Below, in pieces: positions 51,644-60,188 of a stretch of DNA of 64,000 bases. The translations under genes and the position numbers were made by a program. Source of the stretch: Ruminococcaceae bacterium D5 (GTDB lineage Bacteria > Bacillota > Clostridia > Oscillospirales > Ruminococcaceae). The stretch spans positions 1 through 64,000 of the forward strand of contig FORK01000010.1 of the NCBI GenBank assembly GCA_900113995.1, given 5' to 3'. The notes under the pieces are model-generated. The model saw only the letters and a list, made by a program, of their open reading frames with translations, did not search any database and was not told the origin of the DNA. The stretch's first letter is position 1. Every line of letters begins with the position of its first letter.

Positions 51644-52621
51644 ATGCTCAACGAAATGAGATATGTGTACGCCGTATATCAGGAGAAAAGCTTCACACAG
51701 GCGGCCAAAAAGATGTTTATCTCGCAGCCGGCTTTAAGCAAAATGGTGAAGCTGGCGGAAACGGAAGTTGGCGTACCGCTTTTCGACCGCAGCACAGTTC
51801 CTCTGACCTTGACTCGCGAAGGAAAGGTGTATATCGATTATGCTCGGAAAATTCTCCATTTGGAGCAGGATATCCGGACCTATTTTTCGGATATCCACTC
51901 GCTGAAAAGCGGCAGCATAGCAGTCGGAGGCTCATCCTTTTTTTGTTCATTTGTGCTGCCCAGGCTATTTGGGATTTTTTCTGCACTATATCCCAATATT
52001 GCGCTTTCCATGATCGAGGGCAATGTATCTACTCTGCGTGCAGGATTGGAGGATGAGAGTATTGATCTGATTATCGAAACCTCCCTCAGAGAGAATGATC
52101 CAGGCATAAATATCTTTCTTCCTCAAACTGAAAATATCATACTGGCGGTTCCAGAGAGCTTTGCGATCAATCGCAAATTGACCCAATATCGTATTGAAGC
52201 GCGTCATCTTCTGGATAATACCTATACTGAAACGGTTATGCCCGTTCCATTTGAGACCTTTCGCGATATCCCGTTTATACTTTTGACCGATGGAAACGAT
52301 CTGTTGCCCCGGGCTCTTTCTATTTGCCGTGAAGCTGGATTTAGCCCTAAAATTGTTATGCAAGTCGAGCAAATTTTGACTGCGACCAATTTATGTGCCT
52401 CCGGACTGGGAGCCGCCTTTACCCGCCCTGCAGTGCAGCAGTACCACCCCATACAAGGAAAAATCTGTTTTTATCGTCTGGGCAGCCCGCTTGCAAAGCG
52501 AAAGATCGTATTTGCAAGCAAAAAGAGCCGTCATATCAGCAGAGCGATGGAAAGCTTTTTAAAAATCGCAGAGGCCGAAATGGAACAAAAGAGTCATGAG
52601 GGGAATTTCTGTGTAGAATAA
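51644..52621 (+). CDS. LysR family transcriptional regulator
   Basis: A 325-residue regulator with an N-terminal winged HTH (MLNEMRYVYAVYQEKSFTQAA, SQPALSKMVKLAETEVGVPLF) and a periplasmic-binding-fold effector domain. Divergent from the M29/TAXI/TRAP operon and therefore its probable regulator. GAGGTGAGGGG precedes the ATG at 51644. Confidence 0.88.
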   Translation: MLNEMRYVYAVYQEKSFTQAAKKMFISQPALSKMVKLAETEVGVPLFDRSTVPLTLTREGKVYIDYARKILHLEQDIRTYFSDIHSLKSGSIAVGGSSFFCSFVLPRLFGIFSALYPNIALSMIEGNVSTLRAGLEDESIDLIIETSLRENDPGINIFLPQTENIILAVPESFAINRKLTQYRIEARHLLDNTYTETVMPVPFETFRDIPFILLTDGNDLLPRALSICREAGFSPKIVMQVEQILTATNLCASGLGAAFTRPAVQQYHPIQGKICFYRLGSPLAKRKIVFASKKSRHISRAMESFLKIAEAEMEQKSHEGNFCVE

Positions 52622-52959
52622 GTATAATTGTGCTTCGAAACGCCCTACGACGCAAAGCTTTCTCAGGTATGCTGTTTATGAGAATAAGAAAACAGGAACA
52701 AAGCTATAACGGCCTTGTCCTCGCGTTTCTGAAGAAGAAAATTTGGTGTAATTGCCATATAATTAAAATGATAAAGTTCTGGTCCTGCTCGGAAGAGCTA
52801 TTTTGTATCGCTGCAAATTGCAAAAAGCTATTTTCATTTACAGAAGAACAAAACGAGACAACCCTATATTCACTGGCGGACATTTTGATATCTATCGTGT
52901 CGAATACTGGATAAAACAAGGACTCCGTCTGAATGAACCCGGAAGGTGGCATGTGCCAA

Positions 52960-53180
52960 AGCCGGAGCTCAATCCAGACGGAGCGATTTTCAATATATTC
53001 CTATCATCAAAAAATTCAAGGCTTCTGCCGGAGGCCGGCTATCTTCAGATTGAAACAGCCGGAGGCCTGAGGATGTTAACCGTTTCGCTGAGGGAATCCT
53101 CGGCATATTGACAGAGCAGCGCAACAGCATAGAACAGACTCCGATCATCGAACTGCACGCCAGGAGTATGGACGCCTAAG
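52960..53180 (+). pseudogene. Degraded aspartoacylase-like gene remnant
   Basis: One frame reads LPEAGYLQIETAGG, and after a shift another frame continues PEDVNRFAEGILGILTEQ, which together resemble the C-terminal region of succinylglutamate desuccinylase/aspartoacylase proteins. No start and no N-terminal zinc motifs are found in 52622-52960. It lies directly before an intact gene of the same family and may be the remains of a duplicate. Modest confidence because the match is short. Confidence 0.35.
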
Positions 53181-53189
53181 GAGCTGTTT

Positions 53190-53822
53190 GTGATTCGCTC
53201 AGGGCAGCCTGGCCCCTGTATTTTTGTCGTTGGCGGAATTCACGGTGATGAAGCGGCAGGGTGGATGGCAGCTGAGCGCCTGCAAAATCAGGCTGTACTG
53301 GCATCCGGAACGCTCTGCATCCTTTCGCCCGCGAATCGTACCGGTGCGCAGGCGCTGAAACGTTATGTCGTCAACTCCGGAGACCTCAACCGAGTTTTTC
53401 CCGGAGAGGATTCCGCTGATGACCCGGCTATGCGGCTTGCCGCTTCGATCTTTCATATGATCGGGGAATGGAAGCCGAATCTCGTGCTCGATCTGCACGA
53501 ATCGAAAAAGCCGCTGGGCGCCGGGGGATTGGGCTACAGTCTGATTTTCTCAGATGACAAGCTGACAGGAGACCTTATTTGGGAGCTTTTGCTGTCCAAT
53601 GAGGAAGGCGGAGTGTGCCGCAACAATTTTGGTACTGCTTTCCCTGGCGTTTCGAGAAGCCTGAACCGAGTTGTAACCGAACAGCTCAAGTATCCGGTGA
53701 TTACAGTAGAAACGCTGCGCAGCGATGATCTGGAGGAGCGAATCAGTGAACAGCTTTCTGTTGTTGGATTCTTTCTGGATTATTTTGGAATGGGAGAAGT
53801 AAATGAAGCAGAGGAAAAATAA
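53190..53822 (+). CDS. Succinylglutamate desuccinylase/aspartoacylase family protein
   Basis: A 210-residue M14-type metallo-deacylase. Zinc and catalytic positions are visible in VVGGIHGDEAAG (H18, E21), NSGDLNRVF (N-R pair near 70), LVLDLHES (H near 102) and ITVETLRS (catalytic E near 173). The start is GTG at 53190, six bases after AAGGAG, giving a protein shorter than classical AspA/AstE. With the TRAP-TAXI importer and the M29-like enzyme nearby, a deacylation step on an imported N-acyl amino acid is a reasonable inference. Confidence 0.7.
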   Translation: MIRSGQPGPCIFVVGGIHGDEAAGWMAAERLQNQAVLASGTLCILSPANRTGAQALKRYVVNSGDLNRVFPGEDSADDPAMRLAASIFHMIGEWKPNLVLDLHESKKPLGAGGLGYSLIFSDDKLTGDLIWELLLSNEEGGVCRNNFGTAFPGVSRSLNRVVTEQLKYPVITVETLRSDDLEERISEQLSVVGFFLDYFGMGEVNEAEEK

Positions 53823-53993
53823 TTTGACATACAATAATTAAACAAATATCATGTCCGATTCCAGGCTGTTTCGGTATGGATTATACCAAAATTGCAGAGG
53901 AGAAGCTGTTTATTATGCAGTTTCTCCTCTCTTTTCGATTGCTTTCAACACTTTCCGCTCAAAGCAGGTCATGATATAACTATTTCATTCTAG

Positions 53994-54200
53994 GGGAGCT
54001 TTCTTATACAATCAAGGCCAAGTCTTCCAATCCCAACGTTCTGGCAGTTGATGAAGGCGGCTTGGTAACGGAGCCATCCGTCGGAGAGGCTGAAATTGCA
54101 GGAAAATTGATGGTTAATAATGATGGAAAGCGATTTACCTTGCCAGATATTATTTCAGAAAAATCTACAACAATAGGCAGGGGATTATTCTGCCAAAAAT
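53994..54200 (+). pseudogene. Possible Ig-like (BIG2) domain fragment
   Basis: A frame without a proper start reads SYTIKAKSSNPNVLAVDEGG followed by LVTEPSVGEAEIAGKLMVNN, the pattern of bacterial Ig-like repeats in surface proteins. It dissolves into unrelated sequence before the feo promoter. Probably a gene remnant; the interval 53823-54220 otherwise shows nothing. Confidence 0.4.
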
Positions 54201-54220
54201 CCTTTTTTATTCAAAAGACC

Positions 54221-54249
54221 TTGACAAGCTTCTTTGCGCAACGTAAAAT
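54221..54249 (+). promoter_or_regulatory. feo promoter
   Basis: TTGACA, 17 bases, TAAAAT, ending 70 bases before the feoA start. Confidence 0.75.
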
Positions 54250-54258
54250 AAGAATCGT

Positions 54259-54278
54259 AAGTTTGCCAAGGCTAACTT
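54259..54278. promoter_or_regulatory. Candidate iron/manganese repressor operator
   Basis: AAGTTTGCC-AA-GGCTAACTT is an inverted repeat with 8 of 9 arm bases matching. It lies from about +2 to +21 of the feo promoter and resembles DtxR/IdeR/MntR-family boxes (GCCTAAC-type half-sites). A metal-loaded repressor here would shut feo off when iron is plentiful. Confidence 0.6.
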
Positions 54279-54318
54279 CGACTGATGCTTTCACTTTTTT
54301 ATAAAGGATGAGGATTTC

Positions 54319-54549
54319 ATGACTCTTGATCAGCTTTCAATTGGAAAAAGCGGACGAATTGCCGCTGTGGGTGGTCAGGGAGCGCTGCGCCATCGCCTTC
54401 TCGATATGGGGCTGACGCCGCGCACTGTGGTTACTGTAGTCAAGGTCGCTCCGATGGGAGATCCCCTTGAGCTTCGCCTGCGCGGATATCTGCTCACCCT
54501 GCGTCTGGAAGATGCACGAAATATTACCATCGAGGAGGAAGCGCAATGA
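54319..54549 (+). CDS. feoA: Ferrous iron transport protein FeoA
   Basis: A 76-residue SH3-like protein that assists FeoB. LRHRLLDMGLTPRTVVTVVK and the ending LEDARNITIEE are typical. Four-base overlap with feoB. Confidence 0.92.
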   Translation: MTLDQLSIGKSGRIAAVGGQGALRHRLLDMGLTPRTVVTVVKVAPMGDPLELRLRGYLLTLRLEDARNITIEEEAQ

Positions 54550-56618
54550 TTTTTGCGTTGGCGGGAAATCAGAATTGCGGAAAGACAACCCTCTTCAATC
54601 AGTTGACCGGCTCGAACCAGCACGTGGGAAATTTCCCGGGAGTTACTGTCGATAAAAAGGAGGGGGTGGTCCGGGACCGCAGGGCGGCAAAGCCTCGGTT
54701 CGGCCACCGCCGCGGTCCTTCTGCTCAACATGCGGAGGGGCAGCAGGATCAGGCGATTGTAGTGGATCTGCCCGGCATCTATTCGCTTTCTCCCTATACC
54801 AGTGAAGAGATTGTAACGCGGGATTTTCTGATTCAGGAAAAGCCGGATGGAATTATCAATATTATTGACGCCACCAACATCGAACGGAACCTTTATCTGA
54901 CCCTTCAGCTCATTGAACTTCAGCTGCCGATGGTCATTGCCCTCAATATGATGGATGAGATGCGGGCGAACGGCAACTCAGTCGATGTCAACCAGTTGGA
55001 AAAGGAGCTTGGAGTTCCGGTGGTTCCCATCTCGGCAGTCAAAAATGAAGGGATCGATGAGCTGATCGAACATGCCCTTTTTGTTGCGCGGGAAAAAAGA
55101 CGGCCGGAGAGGGTGGACTTCTGCTCGGGTGCGGTGCACCGCTGCATTCACGCCACAGCACATTTGATTGAGGATCATGCGGAAAGAATCGGCGTTCCGG
55201 TTCGATTTGCCGCAACCAAGTTAGTGGAAGGGGATTCGCTGATGAGTGATCTCCTCCAATTGAATCAGAATGAAAAGGAGCTGCTGGAGCATTCCGTTCA
55301 GGAAATGGAAAATGAACTCGACACCGACCGGGAAGCGGCGCTGGCTGATATGCGATACACCTTTATTGAAAGCGTCTGTGCCGAAACGGTGGTCAAGCAT
55401 GGGGAGAGCAGGGAACATCTCCGCAGCGAACGGATTGATCATTTCCTGACTCACCGATATCTTGCGATTCCACTTTTCCTGTGTGCTATGCTGTTGATTT
55501 TCTGGTTGACTTTCGGTGTGATAGGGAGCTTCCTCAGCGATCTTTTGAGCACGGGCATCGATTCTGTGACTGCGGCGGTATCCGCCGCTTTGCTCGCATA
55601 TGGCATCAATCCGGTGGTACATAGCCTCGTGGTGGACGGAATTTGCGCCGGCGTAGGGAGCGTTTTGAGCTTTCTTCCGATTATTGTTGTTCTCTTCTTC
55701 TTCCTTTCAATCCTGGAGGATACCGGATACATGGCGCGTGTCGCCTTTGTGATGGACAAGCTGCTTCGGAAAATCGGCCTGTCTGGCCGCAGCTTCGTGC
55801 CGATGCTGATTGGATTCGGATGCAGCGTTCCGGCAATTATGGCCACGCGTACTCTGGCCAGCGATCGTGATCGTAAGATGACGATCCTTCTGACTCCATT
55901 TATGAGCTGCAGCGCAAAGCTCCCGATTTATGCGGTCATGACCGCTGCGTTTTTTCCAAAGAACGGAGCGGCTGTTATGGCCTCCCTCTATCTGATGGGA
56001 ATTATAATCGGAGTTTTGTGCGGCCTGCTGATGAAAAACACTCTTTATCAGGGAAATCCGGTCCCTTTTGTCATGGAGCTGCCTAATTATCGGTTTCCAA
56101 GCCCCAAAAGCGTGGGACTTCTGATTTGGGATAAAGCAAAGGATTTTTTAACCCGCGCCTTTACCGTGATCTTTATCGCGACGATTGTGATTTGGTTCCT
56201 GCAAACCTTTGACACCCGCCTGAATGTAGTTGCGGATAGCTCCCTGAGCATGCTTGCTGACGTCGGACGCTGGATTGCACCGGTTTTGGCACCTTTAGGC
56301 TTTACGGATTGGCGGGTTTCCACCGCTCTGATCACAGGGTTCAGCGCCAAAGAGGCCGTTGTCAGCACAATGGCTGTTCTGACCGGAACGAATATTGCCA
56401 CACTCAGCGAAGCGCTTGGCCAGATGTTTACCCCTTTGTCCGCATTCAGCTTTTTGACCTTCACGCTTTTGTATACACCCTGTGTTGCGGCAATTGCGGC
56501 AGTGCGCAGAGAGATGAACTCTGGAGCAGCCGCATGCTGGGTTGCCTTGGCGCAATGCGGAATCGCTTGGATTGCTGCCTACTTGGTCTATCATATCGGA
56601 GGCTTTTTTGTCCGCTGA
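54546..56618 (+). CDS. feoB: Ferrous iron transporter FeoB
   Basis: A 690-residue protein with an N-terminal G domain and a membrane part that imports Fe(II). G1 GNQNCGKTTLFNQLTG, G3 DLPGIYSLSPYTSEE, G4 NMMDE; two Gate domains with GFGCSVPAIMATRTL and TGFSAKEAVVSTM. The ORF begins inside feoA (4-base overlap) and is followed 15 bases later by a small Cys-rich membrane protein gene. Confidence 0.95.
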   Translation: MIFALAGNQNCGKTTLFNQLTGSNQHVGNFPGVTVDKKEGVVRDRRAAKPRFGHRRGPSAQHAEGQQDQAIVVDLPGIYSLSPYTSEEIVTRDFLIQEKPDGIINIIDATNIERNLYLTLQLIELQLPMVIALNMMDEMRANGNSVDVNQLEKELGVPVVPISAVKNEGIDELIEHALFVAREKRRPERVDFCSGAVHRCIHATAHLIEDHAERIGVPVRFAATKLVEGDSLMSDLLQLNQNEKELLEHSVQEMENELDTDREAALADMRYTFIESVCAETVVKHGESREHLRSERIDHFLTHRYLAIPLFLCAMLLIFWLTFGVIGSFLSDLLSTGIDSVTAAVSAALLAYGINPVVHSLVVDGICAGVGSVLSFLPIIVVLFFFLSILEDTGYMARVAFVMDKLLRKIGLSGRSFVPMLIGFGCSVPAIMATRTLASDRDRKMTILLTPFMSCSAKLPIYAVMTAAFFPKNGAAVMASLYLMGIIIGVLCGLLMKNTLYQGNPVPFVMELPNYRFPSPKSVGLLIWDKAKDFLTRAFTVIFIATIVIWFLQTFDTRLNVVADSSLSMLADVGRWIAPVLAPLGFTDWRVSTALITGFSAKEAVVSTMAVLTGTNIATLSEALGQMFTPLSAFSFLTFTLLYTPCVAAIAAVRREMNSGAAACWVALAQCGIAWIAAYLVYHIGGFFVR

Positions 56619-56633
56619 GAGGGGGAGAGGGCT

Positions 56634-56786
56634 TTGCGCATCGCAGACTTTTTTATTCTGGCAGTGGTTGCATTAGCGGCGGGAGCTGCGCCGCTGAGGA
56701 TTTTTCGAAAGTGTAAATGCGGGGCATATTGTGGAAATTGCCGCAGTTGTGCTGGCTGTATGAGGACGGAAAATGCTAAGAATTAG
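56634..56786 (+). CDS. FeoB-associated Cys-rich membrane protein
   Basis: A 50-residue protein starting at TTG (56634) after GGGGGAGAGG. One membrane segment (FFILAVVALAAGAAPL) is followed by a basic stretch and a seven-cysteine tail: CKCGAYCGNCRSCAGC. This is the pattern of the small partner often encoded after FeoB in Firmicutes and Bacteroidetes, thought to sit at the membrane near FeoB. The position directly after feoB supports the call. Confidence 0.85.
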   Translation: MRIADFFILAVVALAAGAAPLRIFRKCKCGAYCGNCRSCAGCMRTENAKN

Positions 56787-56847
56787 TCAAAACTGCACTA
56801 AAAGCAGTAACCATGGCAGAAAATCATATGATGAGAACGCTGGTTTT

Positions 56848-56892
56848 GAAGGTCGGGCCGTTCCAGATGTTGTCTGGAGCGGCCCGACCTTC
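56848..56892. terminator. Strong 20-bp hairpin downstream of feo operon
   Basis: GAAGGTCGGGCCG-T-TCCAGA pairs with TCTGGA-G-CGGCCCGACCTTC (19 pairs plus one G-T) around a 5-base loop. No T run on either side. It is 60 bases past the last feo gene and may end that transcript or be a repeat of another kind. Confidence 0.55.
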
Positions 56893-57053
56893 AATCCGCG
56901 CGCTTTGCATGGAGCGCGTCCGGTCAGGGTTTGCGGCTTCGGAGGAAAAGCTGTTTATTCGCAATTTTTTGATAAAAAAGAACATCAATGATCTCATATC
57001 TTGAAACGGATGAATCCAAAAGCTCTCCATTCTTTCTCAGAAGAACCCCGGAC

Positions 57054-57083
57054 TTGCCAAATCTATCAGATCAAGTGTATAAT
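57054..57083 (+). promoter_or_regulatory. tgt promoter
   Basis: TTGCCA, 18 bases, TATAAT, 138 bases before the tgt start. The region 56893-57053 shows no gene. Confidence 0.6.
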
Positions 57084-57220
57084 CAAATTCGTGATGTTAA
57101 GGCCAACGAATCTTGAGCAGAAAGTGTCATTTTCATGACTTTGTGAGCGTAGAGGGATGCGATGCCCCTTGCCAGCGGCCTTTCCACAGGGAATCCCGAA
57201 CAACAATCAGGAGGATATTT

Positions 57221-58351
57221 ATGTACCAGCTACTGAAACAGGAGGGGCGGGCACGCCGCGGAACCTTCACCACTGTGGATGGCGCGTTCCAGACCCCGGC
57301 TTTTATGAATGTCGCCACTGCAGCCGCGATCAAAGGCGGTATTTCGGCGCTTGACCTGCAGGAACTGCACTGTCAGATTATGCTGTGTAATACCTATCAT
57401 CTGCATGTGCGCCCCGGCGATGAGATCGTAAAAGGGCAGGGGGGACTCAAAGGCTTTACCCGCTGGCCGGGTCCGACGCTGACCGATTCGGGCGGATTTC
57501 AGGTTTTTTCCCTTGCCTCGCTGCGGACAATCCGGGAGGAGGGAGTCACCTTTCAGTCCCATGTGGATGGGCGCAGAATTTTTATGGGCCCCGAGGAGAG
57601 TATGCGGATTCAATCAAATCTCGGCTCGACAATCGCGATGGCCTTTGACGAGTGCATCTCCAACCCTGCGGAATATGAATACACCAAGCGATCTATTGCC
57701 CGTACGACCCGCTGGCTGGAACGCTGCAAGGCGGAAATGGCGCGTCTCAACACACTTCCGGATACTGTTAATCCCCGCCAGCTGCTCTTTGGCATCAATC
57801 AGGGAGCTACCTACGACGATCTCAGAATTGAACACATGAAGGCGATCGCCGACCTCGACCTTGATGGATATGCCATCGGGGGGCTTGCAGTCGGAGAGGA
57901 AACCGGGATCATGTATCACGTCATCGAGCAGATTGAGCCGTTTATGCCCAAAGAAAAAATCCGCTATCTCATGGGAGTGGGCACCCCTTCCAATATCATT
58001 GAGGGAGTCTGGCGGGGCGTCGATCTTTTTGACTGTGTCATGCCGAGCCGCAATGCGCGGCATGGGCACATTTTCACATGGAATGGCATCATCAATCTCA
58101 ACAATGCAAAATATCAATCCGACTCTTCTCCGATTGAGGAGGGGTGCAGCTGTCCGGTCTGTCAGAACTATTCGCGTGCTTATATCCGCCATCTGCTGAA
58201 AGCCGGTGAGATGCTGGGAATGCGGCTGGCAGTTCAGCATAACCTTTACTTCTATAACACTCTGATGGAACAGATCCGCGCGGCGCTTGATGATGGGCGG
58301 TTTGCGCAATTCCGGGATGAATATTCCGTGCGCCTTTCCAAAAGAATTTGA
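57221..58351 (+). CDS. tgt: tRNA-guanine transglycosylase
   Basis: Exchanges guanine at position 34 of tRNA-Asp, -Asn, -His and -Tyr for preQ1, in queuosine synthesis. The 376-residue protein has DSGGFQVFSL (catalytic region), GGLAVGEE, and the zinc-binding C-x-C-x2-C motif CSCPVC followed by H. The start at 57221 follows AGGAGG; an open frame further upstream has no signal. queA, the next enzyme, lies 5 kb away on the other strand. Confidence 0.95.
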   Translation: MYQLLKQEGRARRGTFTTVDGAFQTPAFMNVATAAAIKGGISALDLQELHCQIMLCNTYHLHVRPGDEIVKGQGGLKGFTRWPGPTLTDSGGFQVFSLASLRTIREEGVTFQSHVDGRRIFMGPEESMRIQSNLGSTIAMAFDECISNPAEYEYTKRSIARTTRWLERCKAEMARLNTLPDTVNPRQLLFGINQGATYDDLRIEHMKAIADLDLDGYAIGGLAVGEETGIMYHVIEQIEPFMPKEKIRYLMGVGTPSNIIEGVWRGVDLFDCVMPSRNARHGHIFTWNGIINLNNAKYQSDSSPIEEGCSCPVCQNYSRAYIRHLLKAGEMLGMRLAVQHNLYFYNTLMEQIRAALDDGRFAQFRDEYSVRLSKRI

Positions 58352-58387
58352 GTTTTGAATTCAGTCTTGTTTTCAAGCGTTTTCCCC

Positions 58388-58416
58388 TTGCCAGATTGTC
58401 CCTGTTTGTGTATAAT
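58388..58416 (+). promoter_or_regulatory. yajC promoter
   Basis: TTGCCA, 17 bases, perfect TATAAT, 48 bases before the yajC start. Confidence 0.7.
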
Positions 58417-58464
58417 AAATCATATGTATTCGAATCTTCGAAACGTTGAAAGGAATGGATTTTC

Positions 58465-58767
58465 ATGAACTATCTATCTGCAACCAACCCGACCGGCTCC
58501 TATATCATGATGGCGGTGATGCTTGTTGTCATCTACCTGATCATGTTTCTGCCGCAGAGAAAGCAGCAGAAAAAAGAGGCTGCGATGCGCTCCGCACTTG
58601 AAATTGGAGATGAGATTCTCACGCAGGGCGGCATCATCGGAAGGGTTGTCAGCCTGAAGGATGATACGATTGTTATTGAGACCGGTAGCGATCGCGTTAA
58701 GATCAGAATTCTCCGCAATGCGGTTGCGGCAAACACCACTCCGAAGGATAACAGCACCTCTAAATAA
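58465..58767 (+). CDS. yajC: Preprotein translocase subunit YajC
   Basis: A 100-residue protein with one N-terminal membrane segment (YIMMAVMLVVIYLIMFLP) and the cytoplasmic YajC domain (EIGDEILTQGGIIGRVVSL). Works with SecDF at the Sec channel; secD and secF are not in this window. Confidence 0.92.
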   Translation: MNYLSATNPTGSYIMMAVMLVVIYLIMFLPQRKQQKKEAAMRSALEIGDEILTQGGIIGRVVSLKDDTIVIETGSDRVKIRILRNAVAANTTPKDNSTSK

Positions 58768-58836
58768 GAGAAGTGTACGCATATTGTTTTCCCTCTGCGA
58801 ATAAGCTGTTAAAAAGCCTGATCGGGAGGGAAAACG

Positions 58837-59295
58837 ATGCAATCAAAAAAGAATACCCGCGCCGCACATATGGGTTCCGGCGGCGAGCAGGCGCGCAGGC
58901 CCCTGCTGACGATCTTGAAAGCAGTAACGCTCGGACTGTTGGTGACAATGGTTTTGTTGCTGCTTTTCTCTTTTCTCTTTTGCCGACAGGATTTACCGTT
59001 GACGCTGCTCAATCCTCTGGCGGCTTTCAGTCTGCTGATTGGAGCCTTCGCCGCCGGATACTGGGCGTCACGCTCCATCGGACAGCGCGGAATGCTGACC
59101 GGCGCTTCATGCGGAGCGGCTCTCTTTTTTGTTCTCCTGATCGCTTCGCTCCAGACAAAAGCGCAGGTGGATCTGACAGCACTGATTAAACTGGCCATTT
59201 CTCTTTTAAGCGGAGCCATCGGCGGAGTAACGGGGGTGAACCGCCGGCATGGCTCTTCCAAAATCAAGCCAAGACGCAAAGAAGCGAAAAAATAA
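58837..59295 (+). CDS. TIGR04086 family membrane protein
   Basis: A 152-residue protein with a basic N-terminal region and four membrane segments; the glycine-rich repeats AFAAGYWASR and GAIGGVTGVN are typical of the TIGR04086/YrzE family, often encoded after yajC in clostridia. Role unknown. GGGAGG precedes the ATG. Confidence 0.75.
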   Translation: MQSKKNTRAAHMGSGGEQARRPLLTILKAVTLGLLVTMVLLLLFSFLFCRQDLPLTLLNPLAAFSLLIGAFAAGYWASRSIGQRGMLTGASCGAALFFVLLIASLQTKAQVDLTALIKLAISLLSGAIGGVTGVNRRHGSSKIKPRRKEAKK

Positions 59296-59322
59296 AATTC
59301 CTCAACAAAGGAGCGAATCAGG

Positions 59323-60123
59323 ATGTATGAATTAGGTGTCATTGGGTTGGGGCATATCGGTGTTCCCATTGTCAATGGAGCCTTGAGCGGAAAGGCAGTT
59401 TCGCCAGATCAGGTGATTCTGTACGGACATCACCCGGAGCGCCTGGAGCCGTTGCTTCTGGCAGGGGCTTCCGCTGCAAAAAACGAAATTGAGGTGGCTT
59501 CCTCCTGTCATTATCTGCTTTTATCTGTAAAGCCGCAGAGCTTGTCGGAACTTTTACCCAAAATCAAACCCTTCCTCCGGCCGGATCACGTCATTATCTC
59601 AATTGCCGCGGGGATTTCGGCTCGATATCTGAAAAACGCCTTGGGAGAGGATACAAAAATTGTTCTGGCGATGCCCAATACCCCGCTTCAGCTTGGATTC
59701 GGTACGACGGCGCTCTCGCGGATTGAACCGGCCACACAGGACGAATTTGCGTTTGCCATGCGGATTTTCGGTGTCAGTGGTTCCGCTGAAGAGATTCCGG
59801 CAGAACTGATGAACGAGGTCATTGCACTCAATGGGAGCAGCCCCGCGTTTTTCTACCGAATCACACAAATTTTTGCAGACCGTGCCTCTCAATACGGATT
59901 TGATCATGAGACCGCCATGCGGCTGATCTGCGGTTCAATGATCGGCGCCGCGCATATGATGTTATCCAGCGGAACCAGTTTGGATGACCTGATCCAGGCT
60001 GTTTGTTCAAAGGGCGGTACCACCATCGCCGGCCTGACCGCTATGAATGACGCACACCTTGACCAGGCCCTCATCGCAGGAATGGAGGCTTGTACACAGC
60101 GCGCCTACGAATTGGGAAAATAA
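59323..60123 (+). CDS. proC: Pyrroline-5-carboxylate reductase
   Basis: Reduces P5C to proline with NAD(P)H. The 266-residue enzyme has the Rossmann motif IGLGHIGVPIV, VKPQSL, MPNTPLQLGFGTT and the C-terminal substrate region GGTTIAGLTAM. It follows the TIGR04086 gene after 27 bases; AAAGGAG before the ATG. Confidence 0.9.
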   Translation: MYELGVIGLGHIGVPIVNGALSGKAVSPDQVILYGHHPERLEPLLLAGASAAKNEIEVASSCHYLLLSVKPQSLSELLPKIKPFLRPDHVIISIAAGISARYLKNALGEDTKIVLAMPNTPLQLGFGTTALSRIEPATQDEFAFAMRIFGVSGSAEEIPAELMNEVIALNGSSPAFFYRITQIFADRASQYGFDHETAMRLICGSMIGAAHMMLSSGTSLDDLIQAVCSKGGTTIAGLTAMNDAHLDQALIAGMEACTQRAYELGK

Positions 60124-60136
60124 AAGCATAAACAGG

Positions 60137-60182
60137 ACATCCCCCGGCATATCCTTACATGAAAAGGAATGCCGGGGGATGT
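60137..60182 (+). terminator. Terminator after proC, overlapping next ribosome site
   Basis: ACATCCCCCGGCAT and ATGCCGGGGGATGT pair perfectly over 14 bases. GGGGGATG in the 3' arm also serves as the ribosome site of the SpoIIM-like gene that starts at 60189, so this hairpin could limit both transcription and translation. Confidence 0.65.
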
Positions 60183-60188
60183 TTGAAT

